NCBI GenBank assembly: GCA_017163975.1
Contig: JAFFSR010000291.1
Coordinates: 3,105,001-3,169,000, forward strand
Direction of reading: 5' to 3'
DNA length: 64,000 nt
Origin: Anastatus disparis
Lineage: Eukaryota > Arthropoda > Insecta > Hymenoptera > Eupelmidae
Below the pieces are notes generated by a model. It did not search any database. It was given only the letters and a program-made list of their open reading frames with translations, and was not told the origin of the DNA. Below, one piece after another: positions 22,870-33,942 of this stretch (within the stretch, counting starts at the first letter, position 1; each line of letters starts with the position of its first letter). Made by a program: the position numbers and the translations under genes.

Positions 22870-23607
22870 TCCTCTTACCCAATTCACATATTCATTTTTT
22901 AATTTATTTAATAAAATGTCTAATTTATATTGTCCATCCGCCATTGTTCCGATGTATTCTGATTCATTTTTTTAATGTTTTTGTGCAAAAGAATTTTTTA
23001 AATACCCTTGTATTTCTGAAAAATAAAAAATTATTCATATTATTATATTTTTTTTCAATAATATTCAATTACTTATTAATCCAGGTCTTAATTTTATTTC
23101 TTCGAAATTTATTTTAATTGGTTTGTTATTTTTCAATGTATTGTGTTCGCCTAAATGAACAATATTCGAATAATATTTTAATGTTAAGTCATATATATTA
23201 TTTCCTTTATTGTATCCTTTTGCTTTTGATACATTAACATTCTCTAATAATATTTTCTGAAATATTAAAAAATGTTTAATATTATGTTGTAATTAATAAT
23301 ATTGTATATTATAAAAATTTACCTCGTTTAATTTTAGATTTTTCTTGAATTTTTCAATATTTTTATCATAAATATTGCATTGAATTCTGAATCCTTTAGA
23401 ATTGTTAATTATGAATTTCAAAATCCTGAAATCAGTTTGTTTTTGTTTGTTAACAAAAGTTTGTTCTTCGGAAATTTCTTCAATATATGCAACCAGAGAT
23501 TAATTATAAGTAATCAAAAATATTTATAACATATATTATATTTTTGATTTTTTTAATAAAGTTTTTAATACAGACGTTGATTGATCTCCTATTACAATTT
23601 TAGTTTT
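22870..23607 (-). pseudogene. Spliced gene remnant, unrecognised (split by T8)
   Basis: Minus-strand exon-like blocks with GT-AG borders. A first block is read from about 27990 across the T8 insertion to about 23540 (IVIGDQSTSVLKTLLKKSK). A second block at about 23493-23323 includes TDFRILKFIINNSKGFRIQC and ends at a GT donor. The third is 23256-23073 (AG acceptor, GT donor; KILLENVNVSKAKGYN, YDLTLKYYSNIVHLGEH). The fourth is about 23017-22870, with SEYIGTMADGQYKLDIL and one in-frame stop. The pattern of beta-strand-like segments vaguely recalls OB-fold DNA-binding proteins, but this is only an impression. The stop and a weak first acceptor suggest a pseudogene. TTAA element T8 lies inside its first block, and removing T8 keeps that block open. 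Confidence 0.4.
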
Positions 23608-23913
23608 TAAGGACGTTCTCTTGCGTGCAGTCGTACTCAACTTTACTGTTGCCCCCTCCTATAAAATTAAACTATAACGCTAACGAAATTAGTTGAGCAC
23701 CCTTCCTATACAAAAGCATAGTTCATGTCTACTGAACCGATTTGGCAACGTAGCAAACTGAACGCAGTTGCTACTCACAGCTGATTGTTTAATGTCGCAA
23801 ATTTCAATATGAGTGGAGAGGTTAAGTCAAGTGCTCAGTCGACAAATTGACAGAAAAATGGTAGATTTGTTTAAAAAAAAGTTTATTTTCGTAATAAAAA
23901 AGCAGTATTAGCT

Positions 23914-26900
23914 ATGTCAGATGCTAAAAAGAAGTGTATAAGCAAACCATCTGAACTTGTAGTGCAATCAGTTGTCCGCGGAAATCGCTTTGTAAACATA
24001 CAGGAGTTGGCAAAGAATTTAAAATGTCAGCGTTGTCAAAGCCTTTTGAGCCTTGAAAATATAATTAATGAACGACGTATTGGTTTTCATTCAAATTTCA
24101 ACATTTTATGTGTGAAATGCAACATATCTACATCTGTCGCAAGCGGGGTTATTGATAAAAATGTTTTACATCTGAATGCAGGATTGATTCTTGGTAAGCA
24201 CTATTCATATATACTAATCTGTACGCGACGCTATTAATTTTAAGTTTTTACTATAAATATTATTTAGTTAGCAGATTTTTCATCTTTATATTAATAGACA
24301 TATGTCTATTTAGTACACTTCAGCATAAATTCGTGAATTATTATTAGTGTTTTTATTCATTTTGCAATTCAAGTAATTTTAAAATGTTTTAATGTAATGA
24401 TAATTTGATTTATTAAATAAATAAAATTACACAAAGGTAATGTGAAATTCATAATATGTGAATGATTTCTTTCAAGGTGCTGTTCATGCTGGTGTAGGAA
24501 ACACAACTTTGAATAAAATTATGGCTGGAGGAGATGCTCCTACTATTTCAAATGACATGTATAAAAAGTATGAGAAAATTGTTGGTGCAGAAATTGAACT
24601 TGAGGCCAAAAGTAGTTGTATGAGGGCAGCTGTTGAAGAAAAGCGATTAGTCTGTAAAAATATATCAACAATGCGAAAAGAATTGTAAGATTTAAAATTG
24701 AAATTTAGTTAATTATAAACTAGTCTTTTACATAAGAAAATTTCAAATGAAATCATTGAATTCAAAAGAATGTTATTATTAGTTTTTATAAAGTGTTTTT
24801 ATTTTTATCATGCTGATAACATCAATATTGAAAATTTTGTATAATTTATTTTGCTATTGCTTTTTTACTTTTTTTATTAATATTTTTCGAACTCTAACTT
24901 CAAAGTTTATTTATCATTTTTAATATTTTATTGAATTGTAAATATATTATTTTTAATTTTACTGTATTGTACATATTTTATTTTTATTATATATGAATTA
25001 AATAAATATCTGATTTTTAATTTCACTAAATAGTGAATATTGATTGAACTATAACATTACTTTTGAAATATAATGAATTTTTCATAAAAAGTCGTAGCAT
25101 TGAATTATTTTAGATTACAATAAATATTTGTATTCATATAAAAAATAATAAAGAACTGCTACAAACAACATAATATTTTTATTTATTCTAGGTCATCTGA
25201 TATAATAAATGTCATCAATCCATTGAACCAAATCCTCGAACTTCCTTTCACAAATGCTAGATCAAATAATAATTTATTCTTGTCGAAAGATTATATAGTT
25301 AATTCAGCAGGTTCTATTGATACAGGCTGATCTAGAAGAGGTAATGGTAAAAGTTACGATAGCTTGAACGGGTATACTTCTTTGATCGGTCAGTTTTCAG
25401 GAAAAGTTTTAGATTTTGCTACGAAAAATCGTAAATGTAGAAAATGTGACGCAGGGCATAATAAAAATGATCACGATTGTCGCTGCAATTTCCAAGGTAG
25501 TGCTAAGGCAACGGAGGCAGATGCTGGAGTACAATTAATAAATCATAGCAAAATACTACAGGAAGTTGGATTACAAATTAGGATAATAATTGGAGATGAA
25601 GATAGCTCATTAATCGCAGCAGTACGACGGGATAACGCAAATATAAATTTTTATAAGTTAGCTGATAAGAACCATCTAGCGAAAAATTTTTCTAATGAAC
25701 TCTATAAAATGAGCGATTCTTATAAGGAGTTGAAGAAAAAAGGAGTTATCACTCATATAAAAAAATGTTTTAGTTATGCAATTTCACAAAACAAAGGCGA
25801 TAGTGATGGTTTAGCCAAAAATTTAAAAATGATACCTGATCACTTATTTGGATATCATGAGAACTGTGGACTTTGGTGTTCAGATAAAAAAGAGCACATC
25901 ATACATTTTTCTGATGAATTACTGCGCAATGAATTACAGAAATTTTTTAATAAATATTCAGCGAATGCAAATAAATTTTGTGTAGCTGCATCCAGTCAAG
26001 CCAATGAGAGCTTTAACAATATTGTTGCACATAAAGCTCCTAAAAATGTATGTCTGAGTACTAGTGCAGCATGTGATATTAGAGTTACCAGTAGTGTATG
26101 CGTAAAAAACGATGGAGATAAATGTTTATTAAATACAAGAGAAAGATTAGGTATGGAACCAGGTTCTTATACTTTAAGTTACGCTAAAGCATCGGATGAA
26201 AAAAGACACATTAGAAAAATCAAAGATTCATCTACTACAAAAAAACTAAGAAGATTAGAATTAAAGCAAAGGAGATTGGAATTAAAAAAGAATAAAGAGC
26301 GTGATGAAGGTTTAACGTATCAAACTAATTGTGGCTTCAATACAGAATTAGATCAATTAAGTCAATTAAATGAAGATATATCGATTAATGATGCAAAAAT
26401 AATATATTTTGACTTAGAGACTACAGGCTTAGATACTGGTGCATGTATTGTACAAATAGCAGCAATAAGTCATGATTATATATTCAATACGTACGTTGAC
26501 CCAGTCAAAGCAATCTCACCAAGTGCAAGTAAAGTTACAAAAATCTCAAAAGTTAATGGCATTCTAACTTGCGATAATGAGCCAGTTATGAGTTTAAAAA
26601 TTCAAGAAGCATTGCATTCATTCAAGCAATTCTTGCAAAAAGTTTCAAAATCTAAAAAATGTTTATTGGTAGCACATAATGCTGCATATGACATTCGTAT
26701 TCTGTTACGGCATATTTTTAACAATGACATGGTAAGTCAATTTGATCTTATTGCAGGTTTTGCTGACACATTAAAAATGTTTAGAAAACTACTTGTTAAA
26801 GAAAATCGTCCTAAAGAATTTAAATTAGAAGCCTTAGCTAAAATATTTTTGAGCAATGTATCGGACTTAGATAAAAACTTCCACGATGCCATGTACGATG

Positions 26901-27247
26901 TAAAAATATTACAAAAGCTCGTTGAAAAATTTGCTTTTGAGAAAAAACTAAGTCAATTTACAAAATCTTATATAGAATGTTGTAATAATTTCATAAACAT
27001 CGGCAATATTAATTATAATCTACAGTTTTTGAAAGAATTAAAAGGTGTTGTTTCTATATCGATTTAAAAAAAATTAGCCAAGTATAAAATTACATATAAA
27101 AATTTATGTGATTTGTATATGAAAGAAGGTGACAAGGGCATTTATGAACTATGTACTGAAAAAATAGATAAAAGAAAATTTAAAATAACAAATAATAAAA
27201 ATATTTTGAGAAAACTCTCCGAGTTCTTGAAAAATTCTAAGATTTAA
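23914..27247 (+). pseudogene. DDE transposase fused to DEDDh exonuclease, nearly intact
   Basis: Three exons join in frame: 23914-24193 (donor GTAAGC), 24477-24684 (acceptor TTTCAAG, donor GTAAGA) and 25192-27067 (acceptor TTCTAG). The N-terminus has a CxxC pair (KCQRCQ) and LCVKCN. Exon 2 holds HAGVGNTTLNKIMAGGD. Exon 3 has a Cys/His cluster (KCRKCDAGH...HDCRC), then candidate catalytic acids in GDEDSS (25592-25606), DKNH (25664) and SQANESFNN (Glu 26006-26008). After a charged KR-rich linker comes an exonuclease domain: FDLETTG (26408-26428), HNAAYD (26674-26691) and HDAMYD (26882-26899), the three DEDDh motifs. A TGA at 25328-25330 replaces a probable Trp. A frame break in the A run at 27068 separates a plausible C-terminal tail (to 27247). 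About 787 codons. A start upstream at 23858 is possible if an A run there lost or gained a base. Confidence 0.8.
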
Positions 27248-27656
27248 GTGAAATAAATTAGAAAAATATAAATATAGTACAACATGTAAATGTTATATTT
27301 TTAAAATTATATTTTATGTAAGCAATTTACTTCATTTTGCATGCATTACGTATTTTTTATTTTATTATATGTTTATTATTGAGTTATCAATTCCTCATTA
27401 ATGTTAGTCTCATGAAAAATTGACTTAAATAAAACGATTTTCATTTATCTTTCAATACTAATTTTTTTTATTTATTTAAATCCTAATCCTACGACTATAG
27501 AGCTGTTTAAAATGCGCGGCAGCCACGCCGTATGTGTTGTGTTTTTCTGTGCGAGTGCGGCGTTGCCAATTCTTTATGTGTAGATTTAGCTAAACAAAAT
27601 TTTTATGTATTTTCGAACTTTCAAGTATAGATTACTCAAAATCTAGTATCGATTGC

Positions 27657-27893
27657 ATGAATTTTGTTCATATCAATAGAATTGTAATGATGTCTAGATT
27701 ATTCACATGGTTTTTCAAAAAAATTCTAATAAAACTTAAAAAGGTTATTAGTCAAAACATAAATCAGAATGAGGTTTGCCATAGTATTTCTACGTTAAAG
27801 GTCGATACTTTGGAAGTTAATAACTTAAAAATTAATATCGCAAGCAATACTAGAGACGAATTCAATGGAAAGAGCGTACGAAAATCTACTTAA
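27657..27893 (+). CDS. Small ORF near right end of T8, 78 residues
   Basis: ATG at 27657. The product begins with a hydrophobic/basic segment (MMSRLFTWFFKKILIKLKK) followed by TLKVDTLEVNNLKINIAS and ends 50 bp before the right inverted end. Unrecognised; it may be a second element-encoded protein or a chance frame. Confidence 0.25.
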   Translation: MNFVHINRIVMMSRLFTWFFKKILIKLKKVISQNINQNEVCHSISTLKVDTLEVNNLKINIASNTRDEFNGKSVRKST

Positions 27894-28152
27894 TTTAATA
27901 GTTTAAATCAATATTCGAAGAAAATCGATTTTCAAGAGAACGTCCTTAAAAATTCGGTTGACGAAAACGGTATTTTTTTTTCTTTTTCTGAAATAGATAG
28001 ATATAGATAGATATTATTTTATTTTGTAAAAGAGTACAAAAACGTGTAATACAATTTGTAAATATAAAAACAATAAATATTGCACAAAATGTTATAAAAA
28101 AATATAATTATATATATATATATAAATGTAAATATTGCACAATTAATATCAC

Positions 28153-28527
28153 AGCCCTACTAAAAAATCTCAGGTGAGAAATCACCTGATTTCTCAGGTG
28201 ATTAATCATGCCAAAATCTCATGTGACGATTTTTTTGGTTTTTACACGTTTCAAAGCATACTTAGTCAATTGCGAACTATTTTTGAAAATTTTTCAAAAA
28301 TTTGAACTTAGGAAATTTTTTAAAAGTTTGGTCTTAGAAAAAATTTTGACTCATTTTACAAAAAATTTTCTAAGTTCAATATTTCAAAAATTTTCAAAAA
28401 TAGTTCGCAATTGACTAAGTATGCTTTGAAACGTGTAAAAACCAAAAAAATCATCACATGAGATTTTGGCATGATTAATCACCTGAGAAATCAGGTGATT
28501 TCTCACCTGAGATTTTTTAGTAGGGAG
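28153..28527. mobile_element. CCCTACTAAAAAATC palindromic element, AG duplication
   Basis: Element 28155-28525, an almost perfect foldback starting CCCTACTAAAAAATCTCAGG, with repeated CAGGTGA/TCACCTG motifs. It is flanked by AG (28153-28154, 28526-28527). LINE B copy 1 reads ATATCACAGTCA at the corresponding place, which fits one AG before insertion. Confidence 0.75.
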
Positions 28528-28892
28528 TCAGTCACTAAATCTAATAATACTGAATAAGTAAGTCATAAACAAATATAAATAAAAGTGATATCACAAAGTA
28601 ATCATACAATACACGCAATATGAATAAAAATAATCATATAAATAAAAATCAGTCATACAATATCTATCAGTCACAATATCTATCAGTCACAATATCTATC
28701 AGTCACAATATCTATCAGTCACAATATCTATCAGCCACAATATTAAAATTTAAAATAATTAAATTTAATACATAATAAAATAAAATAACCAGCGTACGCA
28801 ATAGCATGAAACGCAGTCAAAAATAAAATCAAATAAAAACTCCCACTCACCAACCATTCAGCCAACACTCATACAATAAATACACTCACACC

Positions 28893-29329
28893 TTAAGAGG
28901 CGGTCGGAACCAAATCGGTGACTTGCGGTATATATCAAGTCAGCATTTTTCGCTTTACGATAATATTTTGTATATTTTTATGGCTTAAACTATTTTAAAT
29001 TATTCTTTATATACATGACTAGAGGAAATGACTATATTTTTACCATATTAATAAATGAATAAATTATTATAAGCATTTATTACAAATATCAAACTGACTT
29101 GACATATACCGCATGCAAAAAACTGTCGTGTCGATTGTTCGGTGGCATTTTTCGCTTTATAGCAATATTTTGTATATTTTTGTGTCTTTAACTATTTTAA
29201 ATTATTCTTTATATACATGACTAGAGGAAATGACTATATTTTTACCATATTAATAAATGAATAAATTATTATAAGCATTTATTACAAGCACTGAATTAAG
29301 TCACCGATTTGGTTCCGACCGCCTCTTAA
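28893..29329. mobile_element. TTAA-flanked MITE with internal duplication (T6)
   Basis: Element 28897-29325, ends GAGGCGGTCGGAACCAAATC inverted, flanked by TTAA (28893-28896, 29326-29329). The interior holds a direct duplication of about 145 bp (from about 28948 and about 29147) separated by ATACCGCATGC-containing sequence. LINE B copy 1 gives the empty site: CGCCTTAAATCTATATA at about 17957. The first seven bases of its end match T5 (33549-33938). Confidence 0.85.
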
Positions 29330-29399
29330 GCCTATATACAGGACGTTACAAAAATAAATTAAATAAATTAACATAAATTAATAGTAAAAAATATTAATC

Positions 29400-30541
29400 T
29401 AGGTCGAGCAAGTACCCTCTCATCGCTGCTTTGAACCTGCTGAGAGATGGAAGATGTTTAATCTCAGCAGGCAGGGAGATTCAAAAATGCGCACCTTGAA
29501 CTTGGAAGGAATCCCTGCCAACCTCAGTACGCATAAAGGGCACCACTAGATCCCTGATTTCTCCCCTAGTAGCCACTCTGGGTACACATCTAGTGAAGAG
29601 ACCCATTAGATGCTCCAGAGTATTCATGTGCACGATCCTGTACATGAATACAGCCAAAAAATACTGTCTCCTCGAATTAGTACACAGCCAACCCAACGCG
29701 GCTCTATAAGGAGAAATATTAGCTCCCGTTCTTATACCTAATATATATCTCACACACGAATTCTGCAGTCTTTGTATTCTTCTCTTCAAGCCCTGAGAAG
29801 CATCGAGCAGAACCACCAAACAGTAATCGAGCAGGGCGGTTGCAAGTTGTTTACGCAGAGCCTCCGTGGTGTACCGACAAAAAAACCGCAAAGCGTACAA
29901 CACTCTATTGAATTTTTTTGTAACCATATTAATGTGAGGCTCCCAAGAAAGCTTAGAGTCAAGCACAACACCAAGGCTCGTTACAATGCCAGAGAAAGGA
30001 ATGCTGACACCTCCCTCAAAGTCAATCGTCCGTGGCGCCCCAGCATAAAATGAATTGATAAAACGATTACTGCCAAAGACGATTGCCTTAGTCTTGCTAG
30101 CATTTTAAGTGAGTGAGGCACCAGCTGCCCACTCCGACACCGCATTGGCCGCCCTCTGTAAGATTAGAATACCTGCATCCACATTCTTACGAGGAACTTG
30201 CGTATAAATCTGCAGGTCATCTGCATACAGTAGGTGCTCAACACAACCAGAGCCAAGAGCGTTACGTACGTTATTAATATAAAGGCAAAACAACAAAGGC
30301 CTCAGTACCGATCCCTGTAGAACCCCAAGGTTGGTTGTTAGCCAACCTGATTCTTCTTGTAAGTGTGTTGAAACCATTTGTTTCCTTTCTGAAATATAAG
30401 AGTTAATCCACACGAGAGCGGACCTGGAAAACCCCATCGATCTAAGCCTTGCAATTAATTTAGAGGGAGAGATCGTGTCGAATGCCTTACTAAAGTCAAA
30501 AAGTAAAAGTAACGTGAGGAGTTTTTTGTCAAGACCTGACC
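29400..30541 (-). pseudogene. LINE family B ORF2, RT palm to C-terminus
   Basis: Minus-strand RT. DFSKAFDTI (motif A, about 30500), FSRSALVWINSYISERKQ, VLQGSVLRPLLFCLYIN (motif B), LLYADDLQIY (motif C with catalytic YADD, about 30240-30210), then VVLDSKLSWEPHINMV, IQRLQNSCVRYILGIR and a C-terminal VQGAHF block. Defects: a stop at 30105 within a continuous frame, and a TGA at 29481 where copy 1 has TGG. In copy 1 the same region continues to YLLDLE. Confidence 0.85.
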
Positions 30542-32055
30542 TTATATATCGTCTGTTAATTTAAGCAAAGCTGTCTGCGTAGAGTGATTTTTTCTGTGAC
30601 CAGTCTGCATGGGATCAAGTATCTTATTTGTAGTGATATATTCCTGCAATTGATCGTGGGCGATCTTCTCCAGTACCTTCGAAAAAAAACACCAAATCGC
30701 AACTGGCCTAAAATCTTTAGGCGATCTAGGTGCAGAACACTTTTTTAATGACACAATACGTACCTGCTTCCAAAGGCCAGGGAAGACCCCCCGCGCAAAA
30801 GAAGAGTTGAACATAGTCACAAGATGTTCACCAATAAATGGTAAGGCTTTAAGTATCACGCTTTGAGGAATGCCATCCTCGCCACGAGCCTGCGATGAGA
30901 AATGGGAAATCGCAAGAACAACATCATTGATATTAATTGGTTTAAAAGCAAAACCATTTTCACTACATTCAGTAAGAACCCTCTCGCGAAGCTCTTCATC
31001 ATTATGCGGCGAGACCGACACCCCAGCAAAGTGCGCGTTAAGGTCATCAGGAGTAAATCCATTTAAGTCCCCTTGAGGTCCGGTTAAGAGTCCCAGGTCT
31101 CTCAGCTCCTTCCAGACATTACCATTTGCAAGTGCTTCGAACAGAATGTTATGATAGTATGTGGTCTTTGCAAGTTCAGTCTGTTCGTCAACCGTTTCAC
31201 GTAAATGCAGAAACTCAGTCAGGTATTGCGTTTCGTTCGTCCGTTTATCTCTTCTGTAAGTAGCATCTCGCTTGCGCCGCATCTGCGACAATTCTTTATT
31301 TAACCATGGTGGGCTATTCTTCGTATGCTTGAGTATTTTCACTGGTGCTAAACTCTCTATGACAGAAGTAAAATTGTCACAAATGCAGCCAAGTGCAGAC
31401 TCTGGGTCGACAGTACCAGCTGTTAATGGTGGCCAATTATAGTCGGCTAGTTTCTCTAGTAATTCATTTTGACAAATACTTTTATAGTTTCTGTATCTAA
31501 TCGACTTGTGATCTATACTGCACCTATTATAAGCAATAGAAACATCAATTAAGTTGTACCGACTATGAAAATTCACTATGTAAGTTACGTGCGTCAAGTA
31601 CATTGTCATTGTCATCCACAAGAATTAGGTCAATCCATGTGTAAGAAGATGGAGTTATATGCGTGGCACCATGCTGGATCAACTGAAGTGAAAGCTCCGC
31701 TGTTAGTTTACTAAGAAACCTCACATCACTGCTTTCTCGCAGGAGATCGGCATTCAGATCCCCCATTATAATTTTATGTGAAAAATTATAAGATAAATCT
31801 CTCAAAGAATTTAACAAATCAGAATTTTTTGTAAATGAAATAGTAGGAGGGCGATAAATGACAGAAACCAGCACAGGTTCAGAGTCGCCATTCTTAATTG
31901 AACAAAAAATATATTCTGGCACTTCAGGTTTACCGCTGCTAGTGATGGTTGTGGTACTAGAAAGAGCTAGTACTTCACATTTTAAATTATTTTTAACGTA
32001 GGGGGCAACCCCTCCTCCATGAAGGTTTCTGTCCTGCCTGAACAACTTATAATCC
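30542..32055 (-). pseudogene. LINE family B ORF2, endonuclease C-part and RT fingers
   Basis: From the 5' side (32055): DYKLFRQDRNLHGGGVAPYV, IYRPPT, KIIMGDLNADLL (endonuclease GDxN block, about 31770-31735) and SYTWIDLILVDD, then a frame break near 31600; after it SPPWLNKELSQMRRKRDATY, GEDGIPQSVILKAL, SPKDFRPVAIWCFFSKVLEK and GHRKNHSTQTALLKL. A frameshift near 30545 separates it from motif A. The upstream endonuclease start lies beyond T3 at 34432-34545. Confidence 0.85.
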
Positions 32056-32453
32056 TTAAGGTAGTTCTTAGCTAAATCGAAAGTCATGAAAAAAAGTTCA
32101 TTTTTTCAGGAAATTTACGTTAACTATCATAAAATAACGGTGCAAAATTTTAGAGTGATTCACTACACGGTTTGAAAGATATGATCTGCAAAAAATCATA
32201 ACTTTTAATATTGCTTCTTATGAGAGTATGGCATCGGCAGCTAAAATGCGAGAGTTATTTTACTCTATGTATTTCGATAGTCATGACATTGTACTGAAAA
32301 TTGGAGGAAATTTACTTCGAACCCTAAAGATTATTATATCAAAATTTCAAGATGATCCACTACCTAGTTATTTAACAATCTTAATCTAAAAACTGATACT
32401 CCGAGGATTCTCACAGAGTTTTTCTAAAGCGGCGTAACGTGGCAACGTTGCAC

Positions 32454-32462
32454 CATATATAT

Positions 32463-32549
<87 letters not shown>

Positions 32550-32560
32550 TAATACACTCA
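32454..32560. repeat. (AT)n microsatellite
   Basis: Long near-pure AT dinucleotide tract within T3. Confidence 0.9.
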
Positions 32561-33247
32561 ACACTTTACTACGCGTTTGAATTTACAAACATTTAACATA
32601 GGTTTTTTCTGCTATTATGTTTTTAATTAAATCCCAGACGGAAATTGAAAAAAGTAATAGAAAATATTAAAAAATAATAAATAATAAAAATTAATACAAA
32701 ATAATAACAGTTTATAAAGTCTAGATTTGAGACTATAATAATATTTATCAGTAATTATTCTAAATCGCTGCGTATTTATAAGCGTTATTATTAGTTATTA
32801 TTTTTTATATTTTATTGAATTATGAAATATAATAGCACAGGAAAAGTGTTCGTATAAGTTATAATTTTTTATTATTTTTTTTTTATTCGGATATTTTCTT
32901 TTCGGCAATAAGTAGAACAGCTAGAAAAAATTATAAAAATAATATAGATATGTAAAAAAATTAATAATTCATAATAGTTATTATTTTTTATTATATTATA
33001 TTTACTATTGCAGCTAAACTCTTGTCAAACAATTGGCTATTATTTGCAATAAAAATTAACTGTTTTGCTAAACTACCTATTTTGGAACTTAGAAATGAAA
33101 AAAATCAACTTGTCATAATTATTTGATCCAAACATGGAATCTCCTTCTTTATGATAAGTTTAACAAAAAATGTTAATAACTTTTTCTTCTAAAATGAAAA
33201 CTTTTTGAGTTAATAGTTTATAATGTGTGATAATCAGCATTGGTGAT

Positions 33248-33548
33248 TTAAGACCAAATTTGAACTTTTTCAATATTTGAGAAAACATATTTCTAAAAAT
33301 ATAACTTAGTTATTTATGTGATTTATAAAAAAAAGTCTTTTAACAACTTCTCTATAAAGCTGATAGATTTTGAGATAAAAATTCACAAATTTTATAAATT
33401 TTTGTTTTATATTATTTCCATCCCAAAATCTATCAGCTTTATAGAGAAGTTGTTAAAAGACTTTTTTTTATAAATCACATAAATAACTAAGCTATATTTT
33501 TAGAAATATGTTTTCTCAAATATTGAAAAAGTTCAAATTTGGTCTTAA
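33248..33548. mobile_element. TTAA-flanked foldback (T4)
   Basis: Element 33252-33544, ends GACCAAATTTGAACTTTTTC inverted, arms almost reaching the centre (axis about 33395). Flanked by TTAA (33248-33251, 33545-33548). The right TTAA is shared with T5. Confidence 0.8.
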
Positions 33549-33942
33549 GAGGCGGCCGTATCATTCTGTCCTTGTCTAATCTAAATTTTCGTTATTATAA
33601 ATAAATAAAATATTTTCATAGAAAAGTAAGACAACCGCCCAATAGAGCAAAAGACAAGCAAACGATTCTTTTCTATGAAAAAATATGAAATTTTGATTAT
33701 TTTTCGAATGAAGTCTGAAACGAAAAAACAGTTCAATCAACTCAATCAAGTTCGATTGTTTTTCCGTTTCAGACTTCACTTGAAAAATAATCAAAATTTC
33801 ATATTTTTTCATAGAAAAGAATCGTTTGCTTGTCTTTTGCTCTATTGGGCGGTTGTCTTACTTTTCTATGAAAATATTTTATTTATTTATAATAACGAAA
33901 ATTTAGATTAGACAAGGACAGAATGATACGGCCTCCTCTTAA
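33545..33942. mobile_element. TTAA-flanked foldback (T5)
   Basis: Element 33549-33938, ends GAGGCGGCCGTATCATTCTG (left) and GAGGAGGCCGTATCATTCTG (right, inverted), flanked by TTAA (33545-33548 and 33939-33942). Arms are nearly perfect to an axis near 33744, which is why mirror-image open frames occur on both strands. The end GAGGCGG is shared with T6. Confidence 0.8.

Larger units (their letters stand above)
23607..27949 (+). mobile_element. TTAA-flanked DNA transposon with transposase-exonuclease gene (T8)
   Basis: Element 23611-27945 with 13-bp inverted ends GGACGTTCTCTTG, flanked by TTAA (23607-23610 and 27946-27949). It encodes one spliced transposase gene (23914-27247) and possibly a small downstream ORF. 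TTAA duplication, short ends beginning with G and a multi-exon transposase fit the Kolobok-type TTAA transposons better than piggyBac (ends usually CCC). The transposase resembles, from memory, proteins annotated with a Mutator-like transposase domain. It is inserted in an exon-like block of the remnant gene at 22870-23607. One premature stop and two homopolymer frame breaks suggest a recently inactivated copy. Confidence 0.8.

Noticed and set aside
33576..33911. Two nearly identical 78-residue frames on opposite strands
   Set aside because: Product of the nearly perfect palindrome T5; no independent evidence of coding.
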